In this document: positions 1-10,921 of the stretch, piece by piece
How positions within the stretch are numbered: the first letter of the stretch is position 1
How the letters are laid out: the number at the start of each line of letters is the position of its first letter
Origin: Tretioscincus oriximinensis
Lineage: Eukaryota > Chordata > Lepidosauria > Squamata > Gymnophthalmidae
Direction: 5' to 3'
Assembly (NCBI GenBank): GCA_022410635.1
Contig: JAJVDF010000657.1
Span: 134,204-198,203 of the forward strand
Length of the DNA: 64,000 nucleotides
Made by a program: the position numbers and the translations under genes
The notes under the pieces: generated by a model
Databases searched by the model: none
Told to the model about the DNA's origin: nothing
The model's input: only the letters and a program-made list of their open reading frames with translations

Positions 1-540
1 TTGAATACTACATCCAGGTTCTCCTTCCGTTACTATATTATCTGCATAATTCTGTTCCTCAGCAATTGCATTTACATTTACACTATCTCGAACCGGATGC
101 TGCCTAGCTCCTGTCGGCTTTCCCCCAGATATCAGTTTAAAAGCTGCTCTGCAACCTTTTTAATATTAAACGCAAGCAGTCTGGTTCCGTCTTGGTTCAA
201 GTGCAACCCGTCCCTTTTGTACAGGTATGGCCTGTCCCAAAATGTCCCCCAGTTCCTGACAAATCTAAATCCTTCCTCACGACACCACAGCCTCATCCAC
301 ACATTGAAGTTTCTAATCTCTGCCTGCCTGGCTGGTCCTGCACGTGGAACAGGTAGCATTTCAGAAAATGCTACGTTGGAGGTCCTGGATTTCAATCTTC
401 TACCTAGCAACCTAAATTTGGCTTCCAGGACTCCCCGCTTGGCTTTCCCAATGCCGTTGGTACCAACATGTACCACAACACCTGGCTCCACCCCAGCACT
501 GTCTAACAGCCTATCTAGATGTAGCGTGATGGCATTCATT
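1..540 (-). mobile_element. CR1-like LINE fragment, ORF1 esterase end
   Basis: Read on the minus strand, 539-132 encodes 135 residues resembling the SGNH/GDSL esterase domain that CR1/L2-type LINEs carry in ORF1. The block with G-T-N (VVVHVGTNGI) and the C-terminal catalytic D-x-x-H block (DGLHLN) are visible. The nucleophile GDS block is missing, because the fragment is cut at about 540. The rest, down to 1, looks like the ORF1-ORF2 junction. It abuts a + strand CR1 reverse-transcriptase fragment, so the two parts are either separate insertions or an inverted 5' part. It is a dead fragment. Confidence 0.75.
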
Positions 541-1429
541 CAAGAATTCTTAAAGAACTCAAATGTGAAATTGCTGAACTTCTAACCAAAACATTTAATC
601 TTTCCTTAAGATCAGGAACAGTGCCAGTAGATTGGAGGGTAGCTAACGTAACACCTATTTTCAAAAAAGGATCCGGAGTGATCCCGGAAATTATAGACCC
701 ATCAGTGTAACATCAGTTCCTGGTAAAGTATTGGAAACCATAATTAAGGACAAAATTACTAAACACATAGAAAAGCACGCATTGCTGAATGAAACTCAGC
801 ATGGCTTCTGCAAAGGTAAATTGTGCCTTACTAACTTGCTGGAATTCTTTGAAGGTGTTAACAAACACATAGATAAAGGGGATCCAGTTGATATTGTCTA
901 TCTAGATTTTTAGAAGGCTTTTGATAAAAGTCCCTCATCAAAGGCTCCCAAGGAAGCTCCACGCTCATGGTATAAGAGGAAAGACTTTATCCTGGATTGA
1001 AAGCTGGCTAAAACATAGAGAACAGAGGGTATTAATAAATGGACAGTTCTCTGAGTGGAAAGAGGTGATGCTGACGTAAATAGTGAAGTAGCCAAGTTTG
1101 CTGACACTATTCAGGGTAATGAAAACTGAAAATGATTGTAAGNAGCTCCAGAATGATCTATTGAAATTGGGTGAGTGGGCAACAAAGTGGCAAATGCACT
1201 TCAATTTAAGCAAGTGCAAGGTCATGCACATTGGGGCAAAGAACCCCAATTACTCCTACCACCTGATGGGAACCAAGCTTTCTGTGACAGAGCAGGAAAA
1301 GGATCTTGGAGTGTTGGTGGACAGTTCAATGAAGGTGTTAATCCAGTGTGCAGCAGCAGCAAAAAAAGCAAATTCCATGTTGGGGATAATTAGGAAACGA
1401 ATCGAAAGAAAGTCAGCAAATGTTGTTTA

Positions 1430-1915
1430 TGTCGTGAGTCACAGGCTGAGGCATCTGTACTCCTCTCTGCAGCTTACACGAAGCCGACAGAGTTATGAGC
1501 CTGGCATGGGGGAGCAGATGGAATCTGCGTCCACACCCTAATTACCTTCTTTGTGGGCTGAACAGAAGCTCACTTAGAAAATAGCAAAAATACAAGTGAG
1601 ATAACCGAGTTAAATAAACAATATCAAGGATGAAAGAAGAGCTGAATAGTCATACACGAACCAAGGTCAAACAACCTGGGAAATCTGCCAAGGAAGCTAG
1701 ATAACTCACAAGCTGAATACACAATTTGTCTCTAGCAGCTTGCTGGCAGCTGAGGATGGTTTATACAGCATTCCTCCCAGATTAGCTGAGTATGGTGAAG
1801 CTGCACCTGCTGTTTCTTGCTTGTTAGCAACTCCTTAACCCTTTCCAGCCTGAGACGTCCCCATGCTCAATCCTCAGAGCTTGAAACCTGTTCCAACTCA
1901 AGCCTTAACATGACA
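1430..1915 (-). mobile_element. Solo LTR inserted in CR1
   Basis: This 486-bp unit starts TGTCGTG and ends CATGACA, so it has imperfect inverted termini of the TG...CA type. It is flanked by gttta (1425-1429) and gtttt (1916-1920), a 5-bp target duplication with one mismatch. A TATA-like tataaacc reads on the minus strand near 1758-1765, suggesting minus orientation. It has no internal coding region. It separates the VV and LPLY parts of the CR1 reverse transcriptase, which continue in frame across it. The retroelement family (ERV or Gypsy) cannot be told. Confidence 0.65.
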
Positions 1916-2295
1916 GTTTTGCCTCTTTATCAATCTGTGGTGAGACCACATTTGGAATACTCAAGAGACTGGAGCACCTTCCTTATGAAATCAGGCTGCA
2001 ATGTCTGGGTCTCTTCAGCCTCGAAAGATGACATTTGAGAGGTGATCTGATTGAAGTGTACAAAAGCAGGCATGGGATGAATAGGGTGAATAGAGAAGAA
2101 TTGTTTTCTCTGTCACACAACACTTGCACCAGAGGGCATTAATTGAAATTGATGGGCAGAAAAGTAAGAACAGATAAAGGGAAATATTTTTTCACCCAGA
2201 GGATCATTGNGCTATGGAATTTACTTCCTGAAGAGGTGGTGGTAGCTAACAGCCTAGATAGCTTCAAGGCAGGACTGGACAGGTTTATGGACACC

Positions 2296-3072
2296 CAGTG
2301 CTTTTTTTCCAGAACAAAAGGTGCCGGAACTAACACCGGCGGCGGCGGGAAGCGGGGGGGGCGGGTGGCAGGGTCACGCCCCCCTCACCGGCGGCCCCCC
2401 TCGCCGGCAGCCAACGCAGCAGTACCAGCACCTTTTATTTAGGCGGGGCAAGGAAGCGGAGGCTCATTCCCGCCCCCCCGCCCCCCTCCCCCGCCCCCCC
2501 CGCCCCCCCCCCCCGGCACCGCCCCCCCCCACCGGCGCGGCGAGCGCTCGCTCACAGACGCCCTATCCTGCCGCCGCCTCCGATCACGCCACGCCCACCT
2601 CGCCAGCAGCTAACACAGCAGTACTGGCACCTTTTATTTAGGCGGGGGGGCGGGGGAGCAGAGGCGGCCACCGCCGCCGCTCATTCCCACGCCCCCCACG
2701 CCTAAATAAAGGTGCCGCCGCTCCACCTAAATAAAAGGTGCCGCCGCTCATTCCCGCACCCCCGCACGCCCCTGCCTAAATAAAAGGTGCCGCCGCTCAT
2801 TCCCGCGCCCCCCCCGTGCCCCCCCGCTGAAATAAAAGGTGCCGCCGCTCATTCCCGCCCCTCCGCCCCCCCGCCTAAATAAAAGGTGCCGCCGCTCATT
2901 CCCGCGCCCCCCCCGTGCCCCCCCGCTGAAATAAAAGGTGCCGCCGCTCATTCCCGCCCCGCGCCCCCCCGCCTAAATAAAAGGTGCCACCGCTCATTCT
3001 CGCACCCCACCCCCACCCCCCCGCCTAAATAAAACTGCGTTCCGACACGTTCCATCACAAAAAAAAGTCCTG
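2296..3072. mobile_element. Non-autonomous hAT element with internal GC-rich minisatellite
   Basis: The element is bounded by a perfect 8-bp duplication tggacacc (2288-2295 and 3073-3080), as hAT transposases make. Its ends are related inverted repeats: left CAGTGCTTTTTTTCC, right (reverse complement) CAGGACTTTTTTTTG, both followed by a GTGCCGGAAC/GTGTCGGAAC block. The interior has no transposase. It is filled by units containing aataaaaggtgccgccgctc, two in one orientation (about 2420-2650) and about eight in the other (about 2700-3035), spaced roughly 46-55 bp. Long C runs lie at 2460-2530. Confidence 0.85.
2420..3035. repeat. Minisatellite array inside the hAT element
   Basis: Repeated units of about 46-55 bp carry a conserved half, (c)ctaaataaaaggtgcc, then gccgctcattcccgc, and a variable C-rich half. 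Units beginning cctaaat and ctgaaat alternate between about 2774 and 2971, giving a higher-order period near 100 bp. Units before about 2650 are inverted relative to those after about 2700. Confidence 0.8.
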
Positions 3073-3312
3073 TGGACACCAAGGGTATAAATGGGTACCA
3101 GGATGGATGCCTGGATGCTGCCTCCAGAATGGAGCAACAGCAGTACTCCTGAAATGCCAATTGCAGGGAGTCATGAACAGGTGCATAATTTGCTTTCCTC
3201 TGTTCAGACTGCCCAGGTGCATCTGGTGGGCCTCTGTGTGAGGCAGAATGCTGGACTTGATGGGCTCTGGTCTGATCCAGTATGGCTCTTCTTATGTTCT
3301 TATGCCCAAAAG

Positions 3313-4417
3313 GGTAAAATGTTGCCAGTGGTGGTTGATGTTTATTTATTGGGACTGACAGAACAGAGAATGGGGCACCTGAAAGAAGTGTCACAGTGGT
3401 TGGTTTCACTTATTAACCCTCCGTATTTCTCACTATAACCACCCTCGAATTTACACACCTGTGAAAGGAGAATGGGGGAATGTGAAGTTAGTAGGCATCT
3501 TGGTTTTTCTCACCCATCCCAAAATCTTTGGCCATGATCCACTGGAATAAATCTATTTAACACTTTGACACTTCAGCTACCAGCTGGGACTTTAAAATAT
3601 ATATTGTAAACACTGAAATATGAGATGTTTATTTTTCTAATTGACTGTAAAATGTGCAGGTATTTCATGAAAATAATGGAATAGGAATGTACTATGGCTA
3701 AATATAAAATTGTAGTTCTAAGATAAGTACTTTTCAAATCTTCAAGCAGTTGAATGTATAATTTGGGGGCCATAATCATTCATTATGGTATTTTAGTACT
3801 CTAATTAACAGTGACTTTTAGCCCTTTTTCTTTTTTCTCAAAATAGTTATTTATGTAATGAGAATTGGGAAAATGAAGGTCACCAATCTGGCACATTTTG
3901 TATTCAACATCTGGCTTGAAGTGCAAATGGAAGTGTTATCCAGAGAAAAGCTATAAATTTGCAGAAGAAGGAGTATCTTGGTTGTTCACTTGCTTTTTTA
4001 AAAATCAACTTGGAAGAGCACCCATATTTGCTTCATTTTACAAAATTCAAAGTATGTACTGTATTTGTGAAATTTAAAGCAAGTCTCTTTATCAAGTGTT
4101 TAACACAGTTGTTTTGAATCACTGCTCATGAAATGAACAAAAAAAGCACCATTTCATAACTGAAGGTCTTAACAAGCTAAAGATTTTGCCAGATGTTATA
4201 CTTGCCACGTAAACTTTGTTCTAAGGCACTTCGTGCCTTGCCTGTTTCCTTTCTAAATTATAGACTTATGGACATTTCCATCCTAGCTAGGAGTTCTAGG
4301 GAATAATTTACATTGGTATCCTAGTAAATGCACACACAGTTCTAAAGAAATTGATATGCTTGCTTGGTACTGCATTAGTAGAACAGGGCTGAATATAATT
4401 TCAGATCCATCCTTGAT
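3313..4417. other. Intergenic, no gene seen
   Basis: AT-rich sequence with stops in all frames. I see no exon-like conservation, promoter or recognisable repeat. Confidence 0.5.
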
Positions 4418-4572
4418 GTCACTGAACTGACTGAACAACAATTACTGAAAGGCGTTTTATAAAGATTCTTAATAAATAAATCCAGATCCATAGTGAAAGT
4501 GGATCTGGATTTATTTATTAAGAATCTTTATAAAATGCCTTTCAGTAATTGTTGTTCAGTCAGCTTAGTGAC
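4418..4572. repeat. Long near-perfect palindrome (73-bp arms, 9-nt spacer)
   Basis: The left arm 4418-4490 and right arm 4500-4572 are inverted copies with only about three mismatches (for example gcgtttt against aaaatgc, and tgaac against taagc near the outer end). The spacer is tagtgaaag. There is no target duplication, coding capacity or poly-A. This fits an inverted duplication made by template switching, or a library chimera. It would extrude as a stable cruciform. Confidence 0.85.
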
Positions 4573-4889
4573 ATACAATCCTTTGTGATTCCACAGACAA
4601 TAGTATTCTAGCCCCCTCTGTCTTTCCTTACTTCCTGAGGTCTGCCCAGGCTTTCAGTAATAGGTTATCATTAAGATCATTCATTTTTTTNAAAAATAAA
4701 AACAAATAAAAACAATTTTTAAATAATTTAAAATCATTTTCAGTCCAAAATAACAGAACGGAAAATCCAAGGGGGGGTGTTAATCTAATTTTTCTACTTT
4801 TCAGTCTATTTCTTCAGAACTGATGATAGTTTAAAGCCCTTGTATGACCACAGTTGAAAAGAAAGATGTTTGTTTTTGTACTGAAGATA

Positions 4890-5905
4890 ACAATGGGAAG
4901 ACTCTTCTTATCCTTTGCTAGGAAAACTGCCAGCATGGAGGCACTAGAGCTGAGCATGGCTTAAGGACATCTTTGCCCTTTATGGTGTACAGATAAAAAT
5001 TAAAGTAGAAGGCCTATAGCATAAAAGCAGCAGTAAGAAATATATAATTCCCCCAATGTCAAAAGCAGAGTAAATACAAACTCCCTATTTCACTGTCAAG
5101 GATATCCCCCCTACACAGTCTGCTTTGCTGGCATGGTTGCCAGCTTCAGGGTACCTATTTACATATGTGGTGGGACTGGTCAGTAATACAGGGTTTTTAG
5201 AAAACAGTAGAATCTATCCATTCAATTTGACATACAGACTTTACACTCTCCCCGTCTTTGGTCTGCAAAGTTTGAGTTAGCTATGAATTGGAAAACTGCT
5301 AAACAGCGCTCCAAAGAGTCTTGGCTTAAAAAAGTCTGGTCCTAGCTGCTGAATGAATTAATTCAGGAGCAAAAACTTACCATGTAAGGTCAGAACTTCT
5401 TTGAAGCCAAGTGGGCTCTTTTTATCAGAGCAGCACATTTGTATACCTCTCTTTGCTCCCAAGAACCCTTAGCTTCAAGGTTTCTAGATTAAAAAAAATG
5501 AATGAATACTTCTCCTACATTCCGCAGTTGGTGTCCCAGTAGCAGTGTATAATAAGTCAAGGTTTTACCTCAGTATCCCATACACAAATTGTTTATGACA
5601 CAATCATCAAATCCCTATTATGAGTTTGTTATAGCCAAATTTTCCTCAACGTTTACTTTAGTACCTCCTGCGGTGAGTTGGAATACAAGAAACACACTCT
5701 TTTTATGCTTAAGATATAGTTTATTTAGTTTGGGTACAATATGATGTATTTTGATCAGTTGAACTAGATTATTATGTTTAATGTTATTCTGAGTCCGAAA
5801 GTCTGAAGGAAAAGTTTGTTGTAACATTCTGAATAATTTTATATGAGCTTGTACTTGTTATACATTGACTATTTTCAATAAAAATTATTTTTAAAAAATA
5901 GCAAA
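4890..5905 (+). mobile_element. L1-like LINE, ORF2 C-terminus and 3' UTR
   Basis: Around 5120-5170 one frame reads CWHGCQLQGTYLHMWWDW, the L1 ORF2 C-terminal zinc-knuckle region (C-x3-C-x7-H) with the last ligand replaced by W. The reading frame is broken on both sides. The unit ends near 5905 with a polyadenylation-like caataaaaattattttt followed by A-rich sequence, a typical L1 3' end. The 5' boundary is uncertain. Confidence 0.6.
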
Positions 5906-7113
5906 TAAGTCCAATCAAAACAACGGGATCATGAGGTATTTAAATGCATCATCCACATATTTCATTAAGCAGATGAGGGAACAGAATTTTGCAAGAATAT
6001 TTCATAGTTACTAATACACCACAGGGAAAGCCTTTGCTCAGACAGATTGCAACATGGCATCTTTATCTCCCTGATCTAAGAATCTTTCCTATGAGCTGAA
6101 AGAGGCACCAAAAAGGATATTAAAAAAAAGCCTGCAATTGTCTCTTGCCCTTAGCAAACCCAGCATATATATCAGAAATATTCCAGGAGTCAGCCCTTAT
6201 GTATACCTAACCTTATTTTGGAATATATCTTGGAATTTTCAGTTGGCTTAGTATGGCAAAGACCTAGACGTTCATGCCCACTGTTTTGCTTTCTGATCAA
6301 TTCTTGCACCTCCAACAACATACGTGTTCTCCAGTTCTGTATCCTAAGTTCACTCAAGAACCAGCTAAGAGATAGAGATGTATGATAGTTTTATGGCAGC
6401 ATTAGGCCAAGTAGCAAGATAAACAATAGTTCTTCCATTCTTAAGCCCAAAGTACTATACTACAAAAATAATACCTGGCCAGCACTTGTGTTCAAAAGAA
6501 GCAAGACTAAAAGAAATAATTCTTCAATTTAAACGAAAACCACAAAAGTTCACCATCTAAAAATAGTACAAACAACAGGCATGCGTCACGAACAAGGCAA
6601 TTGACCAGGCAAATTAAATCGTTTGTCAGAAAACATAACCTTAAGCTAAGATCTTTATGGTTTCCTGCCTCTGTAAGGGTGGAACTTGGGTGTTGTCTGA
6701 TTACTTGGCATTTTTTGGCTAGCCTGACCAACTGTCTGTGCTGCTATTGCACTCAACAACATTCAGCAAAGCCAAGCAGAGGCTCCTCTCTTCAATAGCC
6801 TAAGTGAGTTAATTTTCAGTTCTATCAACAGAAGGCCCTACCTGCTGTAAATAGTTCTCTGGACTGGTCTTAAAGTCAAAAATCCCAAACTCTGAAGAAT
6901 TCTCACTCTCCATGTACTCGCTGGAGATTAAGGAAGTCATCATGACACATATTGGTTCATTTCATTGCCAAATTCAGTGGCACATAAATTCATAATTTTT
7001 TAGTGGGTTCATTATGTAACACTATTTTCTGAGAATGAAACAAGACTAGGGACCACTTCCACACTGGTGCTGAGGATCTGCCATAGATTATGCAATCATG
7101 CAAAAGCAGGGCC
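5906..7113. other. Intergenic, no gene seen
   Basis: No coherent reading frame, RNA gene or named repeat is recognisable here. The short open frames near 6507-6798 overlap on both strands and have no protein family I recognise. Confidence 0.45.
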
Positions 7114-7735
7114 CTTTTATCATGTCCTTTGTGACACACTTCCTTGCTGGATGGCATTTTAGGTCCTTGATATATGCCAGGACAACTCTTTGTATGGAAA
7201 GAGCCAAGGTAGACTTCAAGGTGGGTGGACAGTCAAGTCATTGAGTCAGTCAAATCTAAAATCTACTCACTCCCCAGTAGTGATGCCAGACGATAATGAA
7301 AAAGACAAAGTGGAACGCGATCCAATTGGTAAAAGGAAAACTTTTAAAATTAAAAACAAACTAGTAAAAATCCAGGGGAACAGAAATGGAAAGAGGAATG
7401 GAAAGAGAGCCTTCTCAGAAAAAGTAAGGTATTTTACTGGTAGTCTGGTCTGGCACTTCATATATTGTTTGTGGAACTATATAATAGCATGAATAGAAAT
7501 TGAAAAACCCAACAATTGTTTCAACTATCTAATTGTTCTAACTAATAAAATCGTTAACTTAAATAATCCTTAATTCCTCGCTCTTTCACTGTCATACCTA
7601 ATAAGTCGCCACTACCAAATCCCTTGCTCTCTTTCATCCACTGCTCTATTTCCTCTCTCCTTTTACTATCCACAAAGAGTTTTGTTCCACAAGGACTTCC
7701 AGCAAGGAAGTGTGTCACAAAGGACATGATAAAAG
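7114..7735. repeat. Perfect 38-bp inverted repeat enclosing 546 bp
   Basis: 7114-7151 and 7698-7735 are exact inverted copies (left arm begins cttttatcatgtcctttg). The enclosed DNA has a basic, Lys-rich + strand frame (7190-7492) and a minus-strand frame (7739-7554); both resemble retroelement debris but I cannot name either. No target duplication flanks the arms, so it may be a LINE with an inverted 5' part or a DNA element. Confidence 0.6.
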
Positions 7736-8607
7736 ACACGCTAACTGATCTTGCAATAGAACAAAACCTTTCCTCACAGATCTATCTCACTCACACGGCT
7801 ACGAAGTACAAGCTACACGCAAACTGACTTTACTTCAGCTATAGAATGTTAACAAATGAGCCCTGGAGAACTGTCTACACAACTAAGGGATGCTTGAGTC
7901 TTAAAGTGGGGTTTAACAATACATCATGCAGGTGTAAACTAATAAAAAACACAAGGAGCTAAAACAGAGACAAACACAAGCAAATTTGGATTGGTTCTCA
8001 GCTACAAGCATCTGTGAAGCCTCTAGCTTATTTGCAGAAGCAGTTGAAGACTGGGTGTGCCTCATTACACAAAATCTCTGCTACCCTCATTAACTTTTCT
8101 GCCAATAGCAAAATCCTGAATATTAACCTGTTCTTCTCCTCCCTTAGCTGCGGTTACAGAAAAAGGCCTTGACTGCAGTTACAAGACTTTTTGCTGTCTA
8201 TGCCCAGAGGTTTAAACCTAGCATGGTCCTCTTCATCCTTCATTCCATTAGAACTGGCATGCTTTTATAGTAATGGGATAACAGCAAGTTTAACCATAGG
8301 GGCAAGTAAGGCCCTGTATCACTCACAGCAAACAGGACATCACCCCATGCCGTATCACTCAAGTCACCATCACCATCTTTGAGGCATATATGGTGGCAGA
8401 CATAAGCTGTGCCTGTCTGCCTCTATTTTGTGTTTAACCAACTGACCCCCTTCTTCTCTCACCATTCTACCTATCAGGCTTCCATGCCACTCAGGTAAGT
8501 ACATTGGGGAAAGGGAGGGGATGGAAGGGAGCAGGGTGGTGACTGTTAAAGCCCAAATAAATGTATATATAAATGCTATATAAATGTATAATAAATATAA
8601 ATATTAA
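7736..8607. other. Intergenic, no gene seen
   Basis: No exon-like or repeat structure is recognisable until the AT-rich run tataaatgctatataaatg before the microsatellite. Confidence 0.45.
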
Positions 8608-8615
8608 TATAAATA

Positions 8616-8660
8616 TAAACAACAACAACAACAACAACAATAATAATAATAATAATAATG
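8616..8660. repeat. (AAC)n(AAT)n compound microsatellite
   Basis: About eight AAC units run directly into about seven AAT units, at the left edge of an L1 fragment. Confidence 0.95.
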
Positions 8661-9120
8661 CACAAAGATCTCAAAAAGATAAGAGAGCTCTCCTACAAGA
8701 TACTCTACAGTTGGTACTACTTTCTCCCTACACCAAATGAATAAGCACATCAACCCCCTATGTTGGCACAACTGTAAGAAGATTGTACCTCCACATGTGG
8801 TAGGAATGCCCCATGAAAGAAAAATTTTGGTCAATGATATGAGAAATTCTGACTACAATGTTAAAAACAAATGTCCTTCTCACTTCTGTTCTGGCTTTTC
8901 TCTTTCTTTTCCACGATGAACATAGACATATTGAAAATCGTGTGCTCTTGAAATCCCTTCTTACTGCAGCTAAAGCCCTGAAGTACTTCACTGGAAAAGA
9001 GATGACCTCTGACCAAAGAGAACTAGATGGCCAGATCATGGGACAAGTCCTGAACAAATCCATATGCATACAAATGTTAGGGCTAGGGAAGGTCTAACAG
9101 TTTTATGTGTGATATATAGA
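8660..9120 (+). mobile_element. L1-like LINE, ORF2 C-terminal fragment
   Basis: Across small frameshifts the + strand reads as the L1 ORF2 C-terminus: a KILYSWYY...TP segment, then CWHNCKK, then TYLHMWWECPMKEKFW, so the knuckle C-x3-C-x7-H-x4-C appears complete in this copy. A longer frame follows to 9097 (HRHIENRVLLKSLLTAAKA). The copy is 5'-truncated, frameshifted and inactive. Confidence 0.7.
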
Positions 9121-9541
9121 CAAGTAATTTAAGATTCAAAGATCTTGTTGTTGTAACAGCAGTATGATTCCTTAACTTTGATTTAGCAAATAAGATAGAG
9201 ATGCCCTTCAGTGAATTTCCTCTCTTGAGGATTATGTAGACAGATTCATGCTGTTCTCTTGGCAACAATAAAGAAGCATTCTGCCATTGTCTGCTTTTAT
9301 GGAGATGCCAGGAATAAAAACTGAGGCCTTTTACATGCAAAGCAGATGTTCTGCTACTGAGCTTCAGGCCTTTCTGATTGCAAATAGAGTAAATTTGTAG
9401 AAGGAGCCAGTGTTCTTCCTCAGCAGGACAAATCTTTGATCCAGTGGAAGTTTCTATCAGGGAAACAGGAAGTTAATTGGTTGTGACTGATTTTGTTCTT
9501 TCTCTGTACAACCTCCCGGAAATTGCCAAAATTTGAGGGGA

Positions 9542-10262
9542 GAATCATAGAATCATAGAGTTGGAAGGAACCTCCAGGGCCATCAAGTCCAATCCCCTGT
9601 TCAATGCAGGATTCATTAAACAATCCCGGAAAGATGACTGTCAAGTCTCTGTTTAAAGACTTCCAGCAAAGACAAACTCACCACTTCCTGTGGCAACCTT
9701 TTCCACTGGTTTATCACCCTGACTGTTAGAAAGGTTTTTCTGATATCTAATATCTAAATCTACTCCCCTGCAGTTTCATCCCATTGTTTCTAGTCCTTCC
9801 ATGTGCCAAAGAGAACAATGCTGATCCCTCTGCTCTGTGGCAGCCCTTCAGATATTTGTACAGCTATCAAGTCTCCTCTCAGTCTTCTCTTTTGCAGACT
9901 AAACATCCCCAGATCCTTTAACTGTTCCTTGTAGGACATGGTTTCCAGACCACACACCATCCTTGTAACTCTCTTTTGAACTTGCTCTAGTTTATCAATG
10001 TCCTTTTAAAATTGGGGCCCCCAGAACTGAACACAGTATTCCAAATGGGGTCTTACCAAAGTACTGTAGATAGGAATAATTACTTCATGTGATCGAGATT
10101 CTATGCTCCTCTTAATACACCCCAGAATTGTGTTTGCCTTTTTTGCAGCTGCTTCACACTGTTGGCTCATGTTTAATCTGTGATCTACCAATACACCCAA
10201 GTCCTTTTCACATGTACTGCTGCTCAGACTTATTCCTCCCATTCTATATGTGCTGTACAATA
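9542..10262 (-). mobile_element. CR1-like LINE 3' fragment
   Basis: Minus strand. 10260-10006 encodes CEKDLGVLVDHRLNMSQQCE, AAKKANTILGCI and STLVRPHLEYCVQFW, the CR1 RT thumb region, followed by the [15 protein letters not shown] segment and the 3' end. The 3' terminus at 9542 carries ATTCTATG-type octamers (gaatcatagaatcatag on +), the usual CR1 tail. It is 5'-truncated and frameshifted. Confidence 0.9.
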
Positions 10263-10589
10263 TTACATTTGATTCTTATTTGCATACAAATAAGGAGCAT
10301 ATTCTTTTTTTCCCTTTTCTCCTCTCCCCTCCCCCCCCAGGTAGTGGCTTGTCCATATCATTTGAAGCGAAGTCCAACAAGGTAAGTTACATAGTTACAT
10401 ATTTACATAATATAAATAAATTGCAATTTGAATTTCTTATATTTTTCAACAAATTTTATAATTTTTGACCACCTCCCATTTCCGTTTAATCATTCCAATT
10501 TTTTGAATATTATTATTATTTATTTTTGCTGTTCTGATCTCAATCGCAATTATATAATCGTACCGCTTCCACTTTGACCATTTAGTTTT

Positions 10590-10921
10590 TGTTAGAATAT
10601 GATGTATTGTTCAACTGTAAATAAGATAACATCTAGCACTGATCATATGACTTTAATAGCCAACCAGAGTAAAGATGATGCAATATGGTGTGATAATTCT
10701 GATTGGTTAAAGATGATGCAATATGGTGTGATACTGTGTTGGAGAATTCTGATTGGTTACCATGTATATAAAAAGCAAGTAGTGCTTTAGTTTGGTGTGT
10801 GTTGTTGAGTTTGGTTGTCTGGCGAAGCACTTTGTTTATGGAATTATGAATAAAAGCCTTCCTATTGGAAAGAAAACTTCTGTGTGGAGGACTTTCTAAA
10901 TCTAAGTACAGCTTTATAACA
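10590..10921 (+). mobile_element. Solo LTR with duplicated U3 unit, inserted in L1
   Basis: This 332-bp unit begins TGTTAG and ends TATAACA (inverted TGTTA/TAACA). It is flanked by a perfect 5-bp duplication gtttt (585-589 and 922-926 of the 10 kb block). U3 holds a 38-bp direct repeat (10,671-10,708 and 10,709 onward), each copy with gatgatgcaatatggtgtga and a gattgg (inverted CCAAT) box. TATA (tatataaaaa, 10,765-10,774) and AATAAA (10,849-10,854) follow in the right order. No internal gag/pol/env remains. It is a relic endogenous-retrovirus-type LTR. Confidence 0.8.

Larger units (their letters stand above)
541..3312 (+). mobile_element. CR1-like LINE, reverse-transcriptase half, broken by two later insertions
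   Basis: Three blocks (541-1429, 1921-2295 and 3081-3312) read as consecutive parts of one CR1 ORF2 and its 3' tail. Visible motifs are the RT start (VIDWRVANVTP-like), YLDF followed by a stop in place of the usual S/K-AFD, the ADT box region, CKVMHIG and QEKDLGVLVD, then VVRPHLEYS and GLWNLLPEE-type text and the tail (GLIQYGSSYVL-type) ending in TTCTTATG repeats at about 3293. Stops, frameshifts and an internal deletion near 960-1090 make it a pseudo-copy. The gaps are a solo LTR (1430-1915) and a hAT element (2296-3072). In both places the CR1 frame resumes when the insert and one target duplication are ignored. Confidence 0.85.

Noticed and set aside
2748..3409. Minus-strand repetitive open frames as a protein gene
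   Set aside because: They are translations of the hAT minisatellite running into a CR1 tail.
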